64,000 bases of DNA from Drosophila miranda (lineage: Eukaryota > Arthropoda > Insecta > Diptera > Drosophilidae), in assembly GCF_003369915.1 (NCBI RefSeq), contig NC_046675.1, forward strand, positions 2,666,001 through 2,730,000, in the 5' to 3' direction. This document shows, one piece after another, positions 63,306 to 64,000 of the stretch. Positions within the stretch are counted from its first letter, which is position 1, and every line of letters starts with the position of its first letter. The position numbers were made by a program, and so were the translations under genes. The notes beneath the pieces are model-generated. The model worked only from the letters and a program-made list of their open reading frames with translations. It searched no databases and was not told where the DNA came from.

Positions 63306-64000
63306 TCAGCATCACCAACAGCAACTGCAGCATGCGGCACTGCACCCGCACCATCATCATCATCATGGACACCACCAGCAGGCGGAGCAGCAGGCCCTGA
63401 CCCACCTGACTCCACTGCATGCAGCCTCCGCCTTCAAGTTCAGCCACACGGCTGTCATCTCCAGCTCGGCTGTCTATGGCACGCCCGCGCACTATGTGCA
63501 CCAGCAGCAGACGCAGTCCCAGTCGCATGCCACCGTCTATCGAGATCTCTCCCCCACCTCGGCGGCGGCGGTGAGTGATGCAGAACTGAAGTACGATAGC
63601 GGTCCGTACAATGCCACCATATCCTCCACCTATCCCGGGGCTCTGCGGCCCAGCGTGGTGGATTCGACCACGTCCAGCGACGCGGAGCTGCGTCTGGACC
63701 AGTTCTATGCCAGCAATGGCATCTCCACCAGCAGCAATGGCCAGCCCATAAGCCAGCGTCGCGGCTCGCTGCAACTGTGGCAGTTCCTGGTGGCCCTTCT
63801 GGATGAGCCCAACACCAGGTGAGAGTCCGTAATGTGAATCACCTTCTTTGTGACTATCCTTCTGTCTATTCGCAGTGCCAGTTGCATTGCCTGGACCGGC
63901 CGGGGCATGGAGTTCAAGCTGATCGAGCCCGAGGAGGTGGCCCGACGCTGGGGCCTCCAGAAGAACCGCCCGGCCATGAACTACGACAAGCTGTCCCGCA
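54945..64000 (+). CDS. Ets96B: Ets96B, ETS-domain transcription factor (partial at right edge, 7 exons seen)
   Basis: Exons: 54945-54962, 59821-60292, 60358-60531, 61382-61526, 61681-61727, 63125-63818, 63876-64000 (continues). All phases agree; 1,675 nt, 558 residues visible. The first exon encodes only MDTAKL. Exon 2 begins [16 protein letters not shown] and then a His/Ser/Pro stretch. Exon 3 carries a run of 11 His and exon 4 a run of HP dipeptides ending YCY, with [15 protein letters not shown] in exon 5. Exon 6 has polyalanine, polyglutamine (from about 63244) and further His runs. The ETS domain starts [13 protein letters not shown] and continues in exon 7 with [20 protein letters not shown] and MNYDKLSR; the recognition helix is cut by the window end. 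The ETS sequence is of the PEA3/ETV1-4-5 type. The donor after exon 2 is a weak GTCTGT. Low-complexity segments suggest a flexible activation region. Nuclear DNA binding to GGAA/T sites is family knowledge. Confidence 0.9.
54963..59820 (+). other. Ets96B intron 1, containing a nested minus-strand gene
   Basis: It starts GTAAGA and ends tatttcacag. The nested gene fills 55095-56632. The remaining parts (56633-59820) show no coding sequence. They include A-rich and CT-containing DNA (57050-57150), GGGACTGGGACTGG repeats (59557-59581) and an AT-rich part (58660-59160). Confidence 0.6.
55095..56632 (-). CDS. Secreted protein, possibly JHBP/takeout superfamily (2 exons)
   Basis: Minus-strand exons 56632-56563 and 56503-55095 (TGA), joined across a 59-bp intron; 1,479 nt, 492 residues. 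[24 protein letters not shown] is a signal peptide carried mostly on exon 1. The middle (about 150-235) has an alternating pattern: [40 protein letters not shown]. The end has helical [16 protein letters not shown] and [14 protein letters not shown]. These resemble the beta-sheet and C-terminal helix of juvenile-hormone-binding (JHBP, TULIP-fold) proteins; this is recall of a pattern, not a firm match. Odd features are a polyglutamine run (8 Q), a long insert of about 130 residues, and a basic stretch [14 protein letters not shown] that could be a furin-type site. It lies wholly inside an Ets96B intron on the opposite strand. The gene is well supported; the family is not. Confidence 0.8.
60532..61381 (+). 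other. Ets96B intron 3
   Basis: It starts GTAAGC and ends aatctctgcag. No coding sequence is supported inside. It holds T-rich DNA near 60800-60830 and an AT-rich segment thereafter. Confidence 0.65.
61728..63124 (+). other. Ets96B intron 5
   Basis: It starts GTAAGT and ends ggatcctttccag. No exon is supported. The open frames at 62146-62714 are G-rich repeats (GGTGGGTGGGTTG, GAGTGGGTTCGAGTGGG) and have no splice context. Confidence 0.65.
63241..63306 (+). repeat. CAG/CAA run encoding polyglutamine in Ets96B
   Basis: A CAG/CAA tract in the Ets96B reading frame gives about 18 Gln in a row, followed by a His/Gln mix. The mixture of CAG and CAA codons suggests selection for the peptide rather than recent repeat expansion. 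Confidence 0.8.

Noticed and set aside
1-64000. CRISPR arrays, insertion sequences, intact transposons, tRNA or rRNA genes
   Set aside because: None was seen; this is eukaryotic DNA with only microsatellites and short local repeats. A tRNAscan and a repeat-library search were not possible here.

Overview
The window is nuclear DNA of a Drosophila species. The spliced proteins match, gene by gene, the block around cytological position 96A of D. melanogaster chromosome 3R: tok, tld, asp, AstA, a CG42331-type heme peroxidase, a CG5805-type mitochondrial carrier and Ets96B. Introns are short (about 55-70 bp), splice sites are canonical and CA/CT microsatellites are common. The proteins differ from my memory of D. 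melanogaster in many tolerated positions, so this is another species. I did not determine which. Gene names rest on recall of family sequences, not on a database search. || Layout: 0.4-10.8 kb, tolkin (+), with a candidate signal-peptide exon at 369-414 and ten well-defined introns from 5.7 kb on. 12.6-16.4 kb, tolloid (+), in the same orientation. 17.2-23.5 kb, abnormal spindle (+). 24.5-25.1 kb, Allatostatin A (-), convergent with asp. 25.1-34.1 kb, about 9 kb without a supported gene. 34.1-34.4 kb, an 85-residue protein I do not recognise (+). 40.4-50.5 kb, a secreted heme peroxidase of about 1,691 residues (+) with a 4.75-kb intron and a roughly 950-residue low-complexity tail. 51.6-52.7 kb, an SLC25A44-type carrier (-), convergent with it. 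54.9 kb to the right edge, Ets96B (+), cut by the window inside its ETS domain. Inside the 4.86-kb first coding intron of Ets96B, on the opposite strand, lies a complete two-exon gene for a secreted protein (55.1-56.6 kb) resembling the JHBP/takeout superfamily. || Function: Tolkin and Tolloid are paralogous BMP1-type proteases (prodomain, astacin, CUB-CUB-EGF-CUB-EGF-CUB-CUB). Tolloid frees Dpp from Sog in dorsal patterning; Tolkin acts later in development. Asp organises spindle poles through CH and IQ repeats. AstA encodes four FGL-amide neuropeptides. No operon-like logic links the genes. The window is ordinary euchromatic synteny plus regulatory DNA. || I found no clearly undescribed biological system. 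The points most worth a second look are the unrecognised small protein, the nested secreted gene, an intron-like 30-bp segment in tok, several stop-free introns whose length is a multiple of three, the peroxidase tail, and the histidine-rich segments of Ets96B. All exon boundaries were set by hand from splice signals and reading phase.
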